DNA from: Bradyrhizobium frederickii
GTDB taxonomy: Bacteria; Pseudomonadota; Alphaproteobacteria; Rhizobiales; Xanthobacteraceae
NCBI RefSeq assembly: GCF_004570865.1
Contig: NZ_SPQS01000017.1
Span: forward strand, 111,001-175,000
Direction of reading: 5' to 3'
Length of the DNA: 64,000 nucleotides
The notes beneath the pieces were generated by a model that was not told the origin of the DNA, did no database searches, and was given only the letters and a program-made list of their open reading frames with translations. Positions 18,727 to 26,871 of this stretch are shown here, piece after piece (the stretch's first letter is position 1; every line of letters starts with the position of its first letter). Both the position numbers and the translations under genes were made by a program.

Positions 18727-20169
18727 ATGAGCCCTCCCTCGCAGATCTACGCGAAGATCACCGGTCCCATCGTCATGGTCGGCTTCGGCTCCATCGGCAA
18801 AGGCACGCTGCCGCTGATCGAGCGGCATCTCGATTACGACAAGTCGCGCGTCACCGTGATCGATCCCAAGGACGAGGGCCGCAAGGCGCATTGCGAGAAG
18901 CACAATGTCCGCTTCATCCAGAAGGCCGTGACGAAAGACAATTATCGCGAATTGCTGTCTCCGCTGCTCACCGAAGGCGGCGGTCAGGGCTTTTGCGTCA
19001 ATCTCTCGGTCGACACCGGCTCGACCGACATCATGGAGCTCTGCAACGAGCTCGGCGCGCTCTACATCGATACCGTCAACGAGCCCTGGCTCGGCTTCTA
19101 TTTCGATTCGTCGAAGGGCCCGGAGGCGCGCTCCAACTACGCCCTTCGCGAAGTGACGCTGGCCGCCAAGAAGGCCCGCCCCGCAGGCTCGACCACGGCC
19201 GTCTCCTGCTGCGGCGCCAATCCCGGCATGGTCTCCTTCTTCGTCAAGCAGGCGCTGCTCAACGTCGCCGCGGATCTGAAGCTCAATGCCCCCAAGCCGA
19301 AGACCAAGGGCGAATGGGCGGATTTGATGCGGCAGGCCGGCATCAAGGGCATCCACATCGCCGAGCGCGACACCCAGCGCTCCAAGAAGCCGAAAGAGCC
19401 CGACGTCTTCGTCAACACCTGGTCGGTGGAAGGCTTCCTCTCGGAGGGCATGCAACCGTCGGAGCTCGGCTGGGGTACCCATGAGAAATGGATGCCCGAG
19501 AATGCGCATACCCACGAAGCCGGCTGCGGCGCTGCCATCTACCTGATGCAGCCCGGCGCCAATACGCGCGTGCGCACCTGGTGCCCGACCCGCGGCGCGC
19601 AATACGGCTTCCTCGTCACCCACAACGAGTCGATCTCGATCGCCGATTACTTCACGGTGCGCGACGCATCAGGCACGGCGATCTATCGGCCGACCTGCCA
19701 CTACGCCTATCATCCGGCCGACGACGCCGTGCTGTCGCTGCATGAGCTGTTCGGCCGCGCCGGCAAGATGCAGGAGAAGCACCACATCCTCGAAGAGGAC
19801 GAAATCGTCGACGGCATCGACGAGCTCGGCGTGCTGCTGTTCGGCCACGACAAGAATGCGTATTGGTATGGCTCGCAGCTCTCCATCGAGGAGACCCGCG
19901 AACTCGCGCCTTACCAGAACGCCACCGCTCTGCAAGTGACCTCCGCCGTGCTCGGCGGCATGGTGTGGGCGCTGGAAAACCCGAACGAGGGCATCGTCGA
20001 AGCCGACGAGATGGATTTCGATCGTCTCCTTGAAATCCAGCTGCCCTATCTCGGCCCGGTGAAGGGCTTCTACACCGACTGGACCCCGCTGACGGACCGC
20101 CCGGGACTGTTCCCAGAGGACATCGACACCAGCGATCCCTGGCAGTTCAAGAACATTCTGGTGCGGTGA
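18727..20169 (+). CDS. hss: Homospermidine synthase
   Basis: NAD-dependent enzyme that joins two putrescine units (or putrescine and spermidine) to give sym-homospermidine, the characteristic rhizobial polyamine. 480 residues from the ATG at 18727 preceded by GGAGAAA. N-terminal dinucleotide fold GPIVMVGFGSIGKGTLPL, NLSVDTGSTDIMELCNELGALYIDT, SCCGANPGMVSFFVKQAL, and WCPTRGAQYGFLVTHNESISI. It closes the ODC-GNAT-RidA-Hss order, giving a complete ornithine-to-homospermidine route. Confidence 0.96.
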   Translation: MSPPSQIYAKITGPIVMVGFGSIGKGTLPLIERHLDYDKSRVTVIDPKDEGRKAHCEKHNVRFIQKAVTKDNYRELLSPLLTEGGGQGFCVNLSVDTGSTDIMELCNELGALYIDTVNEPWLGFYFDSSKGPEARSNYALREVTLAAKKARPAGSTTAVSCCGANPGMVSFFVKQALLNVAADLKLNAPKPKTKGEWADLMRQAGIKGIHIAERDTQRSKKPKEPDVFVNTWSVEGFLSEGMQPSELGWGTHEKWMPENAHTHEAGCGAAIYLMQPGANTRVRTWCPTRGAQYGFLVTHNESISIADYFTVRDASGTAIYRPTCHYAYHPADDAVLSLHELFGRAGKMQEKHHILEEDEIVDGIDELGVLLFGHDKNAYWYGSQLSIEETRELAPYQNATALQVTSAVLGGMVWALENPNEGIVEADEMDFDRLLEIQLPYLGPVKGFYTDWTPLTDRPGLFPEDIDTSDPWQFKNILVR

Positions 20170-20190
20170 GGGGCCCGCCTCTCTCTGCCC

Positions 20191-20294
20191 GTCATTCCGG
20201 GGCGCGCCACTTGGCGCGAGCCCGGAATCCATCGGGCGACAGAATCTGCGGATCAATGGATTCCGGGCTCGCGCTTCGCGCGCCCCGGAATGAC
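20191..20294. repeat. GTCATTCCGGGG palindromic repeat, copy 2
   Basis: About 104 bp inverted repeat with the same outer arms and internal GGAATCCAT/ATGGATTCC pairing as copy 1. It lies between convergent hss and the small gene at 20303 and probably terminates both. Confidence 0.9.
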
Positions 20295-20302
20295 GGAGAG
20301 AC

Positions 20303-20635
20303 CTACTTCTCCTTGATCGGCGGCGCGATCTTTTCCGCCGGTGCCGGCGGCAGTGCCGGCCTGGTCGCCGCGCCTTGCGTCTGCGGATCGGGGCGCGCGG
20401 GCTCAGGGGCCGGCGTGGTCGGCCGGTCGCCGCCGGGCTTGGCCTCCGCTGGCACCTTGCTTTGCTCGTCGGACGGAGTTCCCTGAAGCGGCTGCGTCGC
20501 CTGCGCCAGCTGCATCCGGCTCTCGGCGCGGATCTGGGCGAGCGACATCACCGACACCACGAGTCCCGCCGCGAACAGCGAGGCAGCGATTGTCAGGTCG
20601 AGACTCAGTCTGTGCTTGTCATGTTGGCCGGGCAT
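20303..20635 (-). CDS. Membrane-anchored Pro-rich protein of unknown function
   Basis: 110 residues from MPGQHDKHRLSLDL. One membrane segment (LTIAASLFAAGLVVSVMSLAQI, about 12-33) followed by a Gln/Pro/Ala-rich tail (repeated PA, AP, EP units) ending in KIAPPIKEK, probably periplasmic. No family recognised. A longer open frame upstream is less likely because it lacks a good start. Confidence 0.6.
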   Translation of the reverse strand: MPGQHDKHRLSLDLTIAASLFAAGLVVSVMSLAQIRAESRMQLAQATQPLQGTPSDEQSKVPAEAKPGGDRPTTPAPEPARPDPQTQGAATRPALPPAPAEKIAPPIKEK

Positions 20636-20736
20636 GTCGATCACCGCCTTTATCCGCGGGATCAACGAAATCGACCGACCAGGGTTCCATCCTCGGCAAG
20701 GCGGCATCTGCCCGTCTGCGCGCCAAAACGACGCGC

Positions 20737-21453
20737 CTACTCGGTCGTGCTGGCTTCCCAGGTGGCATGGCGCACGCCGGGCAGATGCTGCAGATCGGTC
20801 GCCACCGCGTTCAGCTCGTTCGGGTCGATCGCGCTCGCGACCAGCTTGGCGACGATCTCCAGCATGTCCTCGCCGATCTCGACGACCTCGACACCCGCCA
20901 CGGGATATTGCGCACCCTCGAGCTTCTCGACGAGGCGGTCGCGCATGTCAGGCAAGGCATCGGCCGCGACCGCGAGCTTGAAATAGTAGGTCGCCTCCAG
21001 CGCCTTCTCGTTCAGGGGGATGCGGTTGATGGCGTTGACCAGCGGGCGCAGCATGATGTTGCCGGCGATGACGAAGACCGTCAAAGCGGCCGCCTGCGCG
21101 ATCATGTCGGCACCGGCGCAGGAGCCGACTGCGGCCGAAGCCCATAGCGTCGCTGCGGTGTTGAGCCCGCGCACGTCCATGCCCTGCTTCATGATGACGC
21201 CGGCGCCCAGGAAGCCGATGCCCGAGACGACATAGGCGATCACCCGCACCGCACCGTCGGCGCCGTCCAGCTGCATGGCGAGATCGACGAAGGCGGCGGC
21301 GCCGACTGCGACCAGAACATTGGTGCGCAGGCCCGCGGTGCGCTGGCGATATTGCCGCTCGGCGCCGATCAGAGTGCCCAGCACGAAGGCCGTGGTCAGG
21401 CTGACCAGCGTGTCCGCGAAATCGGCGAGCTGGAAAGTCGTGAGAAATCGCAT
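20737..21453 (-). CDS. MgtC/SapB-family protein
   Basis: 238 residues. About five membrane helices (VLGTLIGAERQYRQRTAGLRTNVLVAVGAAAFVDLA, VSGIGFLGAGVIMKQGMDVRGLNTAATLWASAAVGSCAG) carry the MgtC hallmarks GAERQ, GLRT and GFLGAG; the C-terminal ~85 residues form an ACT-like cytosolic domain. MgtC proteins modulate F-ATPase or adapt cells to low Mg and acid. It starts only 30 bases after the WD40 gene of the zinc operon on the same strand, so it may belong to that transcript. Confidence 0.92.
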   Translation of the reverse strand: MRFLTTFQLADFADTLVSLTTAFVLGTLIGAERQYRQRTAGLRTNVLVAVGAAAFVDLAMQLDGADGAVRVIAYVVSGIGFLGAGVIMKQGMDVRGLNTAATLWASAAVGSCAGADMIAQAAALTVFVIAGNIMLRPLVNAINRIPLNEKALEATYYFKLAVAADALPDMRDRLVEKLEGAQYPVAGVEVVEIGEDMLEIVAKLVASAIDPNELNAVATDLQHLPGVRHATWEASTTE

Positions 21454-21483
21454 GGCCCCCTATACGGATGGAACCATGACAGA

Positions 21484-22503
21484 TCAAAGCTCGAGCAGGC
21501 CGCCGTCCCCATTTTCGTCGGCAAACACCAGCAGCGTGCCCTTGGCGTTCCAGCCGATGGCGGCGACGGGCGGCGTGCCGTTGCGGCGGACCAGGATCTC
21601 GGCGCCGTCCTCCAGGCGCACCATCAGCACGGTGCCGTCGCTGTAGCCGGCGGCGAGGATGTCGTTCTTCGGATGGCAGGCGACGACCGAGACGCGGGCC
21701 TGCAGCGGCGCCAGCATCGCGGGCTCCTTGCCCATCGGGCCGTCCTTGCTGCCGAACGGCCAGACGATGACGGTGTCGGCGCCCGAGGTGGCGAGGCCCT
21801 TGCCGCCCGCGCTCCACGACATCGAGCGGACGCGGCCGGGATAGCCGGTCATGCGCATGTGCCTGTTGTCGGCGAGCCGCCAGCCGTGCAGCGCCGGCTC
21901 GTGCATCGCGGTCACCAGGAACTTGTTGTCCGGGCTGAAGGTGACGGCGTGATGCGAGCCCGCCCAGGGCAGGAATTCGGCGGACCCTTCCATGTTGGGA
22001 AACCACAGCGTCACGCCGTTGTAATGCGCGATCGCGAGCCGCAGGCCCTTGGGCGCGAAGGCGAGACCGCCGACGGTCGAGGGCACCTCGAGCGACTTCT
22101 CCTCGGCCTTGCCGCTCTTGACGGTGGCCGTCTTGCCGGCCGACCAGGCGAACGCGCCATCGGCGTGCAGCGCCACCGCATCGATCCAGCGCCGCTTCGG
22201 GTCGGTCGCGAGCAGCGTCACCTCGCCCTTGGCATCGAGCGCGACGACCTTGCCGTCGTCGCCGCCCATTGCGAGGCGCTTGCCGTCGAAGGCAGTGGAG
22301 AGAATACCGCCACTGTGCACGGCGACCTTGGTGATCTCGCCCTTGGCGTCGACGAAGGCAACGTTCTCCTCGCCGCCGACGAAGGCGGCACGATCCCCGA
22401 GGAAATGCACCGAGGTCACGGCCATGCCGAGCGTGACAGGCTTGACGCGGTCGGTGACGGAGACGATCGAGGCGGAATCGGGAGGCGGCGTAAACTCTTT
22501 CAT
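21484..22503 (-). CDS. WD40-repeat protein of the zinc operon
   Basis: 339 residues beginning MKEFTPPPDSASIVSVTD, no signal peptide, so cytoplasmic. Sequence is a run of about seven short beta blades (VTSVHFLGDRAAFVGGEE, ILSTAFDGKRLAMGGDD, VGGLAFAPKGLRLAIAHY, HAVTFSPDNKFLVTAMHE, VRSMSWSAGGKGLATSGAD, VSVVACHPKNDILAAGYSDG), i.e. a beta propeller. The ATG overlaps the cobW stop (TGATG), indicating coupled translation and a role tied to the CobW GTPase. Unlike AztD, a periplasmic propeller of another zinc system, it has no export signal. Role unknown. Confidence 0.9.
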   Translation of the reverse strand: MKEFTPPPDSASIVSVTDRVKPVTLGMAVTSVHFLGDRAAFVGGEENVAFVDAKGEITKVAVHSGGILSTAFDGKRLAMGGDDGKVVALDAKGEVTLLATDPKRRWIDAVALHADGAFAWSAGKTATVKSGKAEEKSLEVPSTVGGLAFAPKGLRLAIAHYNGVTLWFPNMEGSAEFLPWAGSHHAVTFSPDNKFLVTAMHEPALHGWRLADNRHMRMTGYPGRVRSMSWSAGGKGLATSGADTVIVWPFGSKDGPMGKEPAMLAPLQARVSVVACHPKNDILAAGYSDGTVLMVRLEDGAEILVRRNGTPPVAAIGWNAKGTLLVFADENGDGGLLEL

Positions 22504-23549
22504 CACGAGACGATGCAGCTCTCGAAACCCTTGCGGATCGCCTCTTCCGGCAATTCGCGACCGATGAAGACGAGGCGGCTCTCGCGCGGCTCGCCTTCCT
22601 TCCACTTCCGCTGGTGGTTGCCCTCCAGCATCATGTGGACGCCCTGGAAGACATAGCGGTCGTCGTCGTCGTGGAACGCGAGGATGCCCTTGGAGCGCAG
22701 GATCTTGCCGCCCTCGACCTGCACCAGGTTCTGCAGCCAGGGCATGAACATATTGGGATCGAGCGGCTTGTCGGTCTTCAGCGACAGCGACTGCATGTCC
22801 TCGTCGTGGTAGTGCTTCAGGCCGTGGCCGTGATCATGATGATGATCGTGGCCGTGATGGTGGTGGTGATCATGGTCGTGGTCATGATCGTCGGCCTCCA
22901 GGAAATCCGGCTCGATATCGAGGATGCGGTCGAGATCGAACGCGCCGCGGTCGAGCACGTCGGCCAAGGCCACCGAGCAGCGCTCGGTGCGGTGCAGCTT
23001 CGCATAGGGGTTGATGGCGCGGATGCGGGCCTCGACCTCGGCAAGCTCGCCCTTGCTGACGAGGTCGGTCTTGTTCAGAACGATGACATCGGCGAAGGCG
23101 ATCTGGTTCTTGGCCTCGGGCGCGTCCTTGAGCCGGTCGGACAGCCATTTGGCGTCGGCGACCGTCACCACCGCGTCGAGACGCGCGTTCTTCTGCACGT
23201 CCTCGTCGACAAAGAAGGTCTGGGCGACCGGCGCGGGATCGGCAAGGCCGGTGGTCTCGACGATGATGGCGTCGAACTTGCCCTTGCGCTTCATCAGGCC
23301 GTCCATGATGCGAACGAGGTCACCGCGCACCGTGCAGCAGATGCAGCCGTTGTTCATCTCGAACACTTCCTCATCGGCGCCGATAATGAGGTCGTTGTCG
23401 ATGCCGATCTCGCCGAATTCGTTGACGATGACGGCGTATTTCTTGCCGTGGTTTTCCGACAGGATGCGGTTGAGCAGCGTGGTCTTGCCGGCACCGAGAT
23501 AGCCGGTCAGGACGGTCACGGGAATTTTTTGGGAGGTCGCTTCAGACAT
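22503..23549 (-). CDS. CobW/COG0523-family GTPase, probable zinc metallochaperone
   Basis: 348 residues from MSEATSQKIPV. P-loop GYLGAGKTTLLNRIL, the metal-binding CICCTVRGDL (C-x-C-C motif near 68-71), NKTD guanine motif, and a long His/Asp stretch around residue 215-250 (about 18 His). COG0523 proteins deliver Zn or other metals under starvation; position behind znuA and a Zur box supports a zinc role. Gap of 55 bases from znuA, overlap with the WD40 gene. Confidence 0.94.
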   Translation of the reverse strand: MSEATSQKIPVTVLTGYLGAGKTTLLNRILSENHGKKYAVIVNEFGEIGIDNDLIIGADEEVFEMNNGCICCTVRGDLVRIMDGLMKRKGKFDAIIVETTGLADPAPVAQTFFVDEDVQKNARLDAVVTVADAKWLSDRLKDAPEAKNQIAFADVIVLNKTDLVSKGELAEVEARIRAINPYAKLHRTERCSVALADVLDRGAFDLDRILDIEPDFLEADDHDHDHDHHHHHGHDHHHDHGHGLKHYHDEDMQSLSLKTDKPLDPNMFMPWLQNLVQVEGGKILRSKGILAFHDDDDRYVFQGVHMMLEGNHQRKWKEGEPRESRLVFIGRELPEEAIRKGFESCIVS

Positions 23550-23604
23550 AACAACTCCGGCTTCGGGCGATTTCCGCGCGACGCGAGGCGGGGTGGCCCC
23601 TGCC

Positions 23605-24474
23605 CTAATGGTCAAGCGCGCTGGTCAGGGCCTTTATATTGTGCCTGACCATGTCAATGTAAGTGGGTGCAGGCCCCTTTTCGCCGGTCAAACCGTCTGA
23701 AATCAGGGTCCCGCCGACCTTTGCCCCGGTCTCCGCCGCGATCCGCCGGATCAGCCGGTCGTCGCTGATATTTTCCAGGAAGACAGCCGGGATTTTCTGG
23801 GCCTTGATCTGGCCGATGATGGCCGCGATGTCCCGGGCGCTGGGCTCGGTTTCGGTGGAGACACCAAGGGGGGCGACGAACCGGATACCATATTCGGCGG
23901 CGAAATAGCCGAAGGCATCGTGGGTGGAGATCACCTTGCGCCGCTCGGTTGGGATTTTGGCAACGGCCTCGCGGACCTCGCGGTCGAGCGCTTCGAGCTT
24001 TTCCAGATAGGCCTTGGCCTGGGTGCGAAAGAAGTCGGCTGCGTCAGGATCGGCCGCGGCCAGCGCATTGGCGATATCAGCCACGTAAACCTTGGCGTTG
24101 GGGACGGACTGCCAGGCATGGGGGTCGGCGCTTGAGCCAAGCTTGAGCGGCGTGATGCCGGCGCTGGCGGTGACGACCTGCGCCTTGCTGCCGGAAGACT
24201 GCACGAGACGCGGCAGCCAGCCCTCCAGCCCAAGCCCGTTGACGATGACGAGCTTCGCCTCCGCGACGCGCTTCGCATCGGCGGGCGGCGGCGTGTAGAC
24301 GTGGACGTCGCTGTCGGCGCCGACCAGCGTGGCCAAATTGATCCTGTTACCGCCGACATTACGAACGAAATCGGCGAGGATCGAGAAGCTCGCGACGACG
24401 TTCAGCCGCTCCGCGGCCTGAAGTGGCGAGGCGATCAGCAGGAGCACGCAAAGCAGGAAGGGCCGCATCGTCAC
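23605..24474 (-). CDS. znuA: Zinc ABC transporter substrate-binding protein
   Basis: Periplasmic cluster A-I binding protein, 289 residues, signal peptide FLLCVLLLIASPLQAAE. Likely metal ligands are the His in DSDVHVYTPPP, in SADPHAWQ and in STHDAFGYF, plus a C-terminal Asp (TLISDGL). Three histidines point to zinc rather than manganese, where the third is Glu. It lacks the His-rich loop of classical ZnuA, as in the AztC type. The ATG overlaps the znuB stop (ATGA). Confidence 0.9.
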   Translation of the reverse strand: MTMRPFLLCVLLLIASPLQAAERLNVVASFSILADFVRNVGGNRINLATLVGADSDVHVYTPPPADAKRVAEAKLVIVNGLGLEGWLPRLVQSSGSKAQVVTASAGITPLKLGSSADPHAWQSVPNAKVYVADIANALAAADPDAADFFRTQAKAYLEKLEALDREVREAVAKIPTERRKVISTHDAFGYFAAEYGIRFVAPLGVSTETEPSARDIAAIIGQIKAQKIPAVFLENISDDRLIRRIAAETGAKVGGTLISDGLTGEKGPAPTYIDMVRHNIKALTSALDH

Positions 24475-25340
24475 GCTTCCAGATGCCGGCCGGGAAACAT
24501 CTGCCGGACGATGCCGCCGACGCGGCCGAACAGGACGGAGACCACGTAGATCACGGTCGCGACCAGGATGATCGCGGGGCCCGACGGCACGCGGGTCTGG
24601 AACGACAGCACGAGGCCGGCATAGCCGGAAATTGCGGCGGCGACGACCGCGATGCAGATCATCGCGGTCAGATCTCGCGACCAGAACCGGGCGATGCCCG
24701 CCGGCAGGATCATCAGGCCGACCGCAAGCAGCGTGCCGAGCGCCTGGAAGCCGTTGACGAGGTTGATCACGACCAGCGCGAGGAAGGCGAGATGCGCGGG
24801 GCCACCGGCGCGGCTGACCGTGCGCAGGAACAAGGGATCGACGCTCTCGATCACAAGGGGGCGGTAGATCACGGCGAGCACGAGCAGCGTCACGGTGGCG
24901 TTGAAGGCCACCACCAGCAGGGTCTGGTCGTCCATGGCGAGGATGTTGCCGAACAACACGTGCAAGAGGTCGATATTGGTGCCCTTGATCGAGACGATGG
25001 TGACGCCGAGCGCCAGCGAGGCGAGATAGAAGGTGGCGAGCGAGGCGTCCTCCTTCAAGCCGGTCGAGCGCGCGACCACGCCGGCGAGGATCGCGACCGC
25101 AAAGCCTGCGATCAGGCCGCCGGCCGTCATCGCGAACAGATTAAGACCGGAGAGCAGGAAGCCCACCGCGGCGCCGGGCAGGATCGCGTGCGCCATGGCG
25201 TCACCGACGAGGCTCATCCGCCGCAGCATCAGGAATACACCGATCGGCGCGCCGGCCAGCGCCAGCGCGATCACGGCGGCGAGCGCGCGCCGCATGAACT
25301 CGAATTCGGTGAACGGGCCGATCAGCGCGTCATAGAGCAT
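24471..25340 (-). CDS. znuB: Zinc ABC transporter permease
   Basis: 289 residues, eight or so membrane helices of the ABC-3 family (FEFMRRALAAVIALALAGAPIGVFLMLRRMSLVGDAMAHAILPGAAVGFLLSG; the GDAMAH motif is the conserved family signature). It forms the membrane channel for the substrate-binding protein and ATPase next to it. Gap of 6 bases from znuC, 4-base overlap with znuA. Confidence 0.94.
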   Translation of the reverse strand: MLYDALIGPFTEFEFMRRALAAVIALALAGAPIGVFLMLRRMSLVGDAMAHAILPGAAVGFLLSGLNLFAMTAGGLIAGFAVAILAGVVARSTGLKEDASLATFYLASLALGVTIVSIKGTNIDLLHVLFGNILAMDDQTLLVVAFNATVTLLVLAVIYRPLVIESVDPLFLRTVSRAGGPAHLAFLALVVINLVNGFQALGTLLAVGLMILPAGIARFWSRDLTAMICIAVVAAAISGYAGLVLSFQTRVPSGPAIILVATVIYVVSVLFGRVGGIVRQMFPGRHLEA

Positions 25341-25346
25341 CGGATA

Positions 25347-26108
25347 TCAGGCCGCCCGCGAGCTGATATCATCGGCGGCGCAGGCCGCGGCGCTGTCGTC
25401 GAAGGCCTCGCACATCCGCATCGCGACCAGCAGGTTTTCCGGCGTCAGCACGTCCGCGGTCGGTCCCCACGCCACCGGGCCACGCGCCAGCACCAGCGTC
25501 TCGCTGAAATGGTTGCGCACCATCTCCATGTCGTGCAGCGCGGCGAGCACGGTGCGGCCCTCGTTGTGCCATTGCTTGACCAGCGCGAGCAGGTCGGCGG
25601 TGGTCTTGGCATCGATGGCGTTGAAGGGCTCGTCCAGCACGATCAGGCTGGCGTCCTGGAGCAGCACGCGCGCGAACAGCACGCGCTGCATCTGGCCGCC
25701 GGAGAGCGTGCCGATCGGGCGATTCTCGAAGCCGTTGAGGCCGACGGACGCGATCGCACGGAGAATCTTTCCGCGCGCAGCCTTGCCAATGCCGCCGAAC
25801 AGGGAGGTAGCCCGCCACAATCCGGTGCCGACAAAATCGAATACCGAGATCGGGAAGCTGCGGTCGATCTCGGCGCTCTGCGGCAGATAGGCGATGTCCC
25901 TGGCGTCGAGGCCGCCGAGATGGATGCTGCCGTCGAGCGGCTTGAGAATGCCGACGATGCCGCGCAGCAGGGTCGACTTGCCCGCGCCATTCGGGCCGAT
26001 CACGGCGACCAGCGCACCTCGCGCGACTTCGCCGCTCAGATGGTGCACGGCGGGATGCCGGTCATAGCCGAGCGTCACGTTGTGAAAGTGCAGCGCCGCC
26101 ATCGTCAC
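25347..26108 (-). CDS. znuC: Zinc ABC transporter ATPase
   Basis: 253 residues: Walker A GPNGAGKST (about 39), Q-loop AYLPQ, signature LSGGQMQR (about 137), Walker B LIVLDEPF, switch His in ALHDMEM. Typical ATPase of manganese/zinc ABC importers. Its ATG overlaps the stop of the small His-rich gene by four bases. The C-terminal stretch is Ala/Asp rich and has two Cys (EAFDDSAAACAADD), not needed for activity. Confidence 0.95.
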   Translation of the reverse strand: MTMAALHFHNVTLGYDRHPAVHHLSGEVARGALVAVIGPNGAGKSTLLRGIVGILKPLDGSIHLGGLDARDIAYLPQSAEIDRSFPISVFDFVGTGLWRATSLFGGIGKAARGKILRAIASVGLNGFENRPIGTLSGGQMQRVLFARVLLQDASLIVLDEPFNAIDAKTTADLLALVKQWHNEGRTVLAALHDMEMVRNHFSETLVLARGPVAWGPTADVLTPENLLVAMRMCEAFDDSAAACAADDISSRAA

Positions 26109-26329
26109 CTCATCGCCAGCAAGACCACGCCCCAGAGCACGGCACAGACGGCGAGCGCAGCCGCGAGGCGCGCGGCCATGGTCATGCGCAGGATCGACCA
26201 GGGCGCCGCCTGGGCGGGATGCGGCGAGGCGGCATCGTGGACATGGGCGTGGCTGTGGTCGTGCCCGTGCGCATGGGAATGGCCGTGGGCATGGTCGTGA
26301 TGATGGACGGGGGACGCGGCGGGAACCAT
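26105..26329 (-). CDS. Small His-rich membrane protein, first gene of the Zur unit
   Basis: 74 residues. The N-terminal half is almost only His, Asp, Gly, Ala (HHHDHAHGHSHAHGHDHSHAHV in pieces, about 15 His); the C-terminal half is one membrane helix (RLAAALAVCAVLWGVVLLAM). A metal-binding tail on the membrane is likely. No known family recognised. The ATG lies four bases from the edge of the Zur box and has no Shine-Dalgarno, so a leaderless message is probable. Overlaps znuC (ATGA). Confidence 0.8.
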   Translation of the reverse strand: MVPAASPVHHHDHAHGHSHAHGHDHSHAHVHDAASPHPAQAAPWSILRMTMAARLAAALAVCAVLWGVVLLAMR

Positions 26330-26333
26330 GCCG

Positions 26334-26355
26334 GGACGTTATATTATAACATTAC
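26334..26355 (-). promoter_or_regulatory. Zur box overlapping a -10 element
   Basis: On the minus strand GTAATGTTATAATATAACGTCC, with a perfect 13-mer GTTATAATATAAC (26338-26350) at its core. It closely matches the known Zur operator pattern GAAATGTTATA-T-TATAAC. A perfect TATAAT lies inside, so repression would be by direct blocking of the promoter for the znu operon. Confidence 0.85.
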
Positions 26356-26370
26356 GCCTGTCCACGCCGG

Positions 26371-26871
26371 TCACGGCTTGCCGATCACCATCGCGATGGC
26401 GGCGGCCACGAACGGGAATGGCACCGAGACGGCACAGCGGAACCAGACGAAGCGGGCCGGCATGAACGGGATTTCCCACAAGATCACCCGCTGGAAGGCA
26501 AACAGGGCCCAGGCGACGACATAGGCCACCACCTGCGGCATCCCACCGCCCGACTTCAGCGCCACGGTGCCGATGGAGAAGCCGATCACGGGGCCGCCCG
26601 GCGTCGCCGCGCCGGCGACCACGGCGGTCGCAACGCCGAGCCAGCCGCTGTCCGGCCCGAGCCAGCCGGTGATCATCTCCTGTGGGATGATGGCAGCGAT
26701 GTAGCCGGAGCCGATCACCCCTAACGCGATCCGCGGCACGATGTTGATGAAGTCCATCGAGCCTTCGCGCAACGAGGCTTTGAACACCGGCGGGCCGCGG
26801 CGAAAGGCGATCAGCCCGACGCCAAGCACCGAGCCCCACAGCAGGATGTCGATCAGAAGCGCGGCGCTCAT
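26371..26871 (-). CDS. Half-size permease B
   Basis: 166 residues from MSAALLIDILLWG. Four to five membrane helices and the motif VAGAATPGGPVIGFSIG near 87, matching in spacing the ILPGGPFTAYPV segment of the neighbour. Both resemble one half of the DUF318/COG0701 predicted permeases, which normally carry two such halves in one chain of over 300 residues. The ATG overlaps the stop of permease A (ATGA), so the two are made together. Substrate unknown; nearby genes handle metals. Confidence 0.8.
   Translation of the reverse strand: MSAALLIDILLWGSVLGVGLIAFRRGPPVFKASLREGSMDFINIVPRIALGVIGSGYIAAIIPQEMITGWLGPDSGWLGVATAVVAGAATPGGPVIGFSIGTVALKSGGGMPQVVAYVVAWALFAFQRVILWEIPFMPARFVWFRCAVSVPFPFVAAAIAMVIGKP

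Noticed and set aside
24423..26300. 625-residue open frame antisense to znuABC
   Set aside because: Composition typical of reverse-strand GC-rich codons (Arg/His/Gln); the zinc ABC genes have full motifs.
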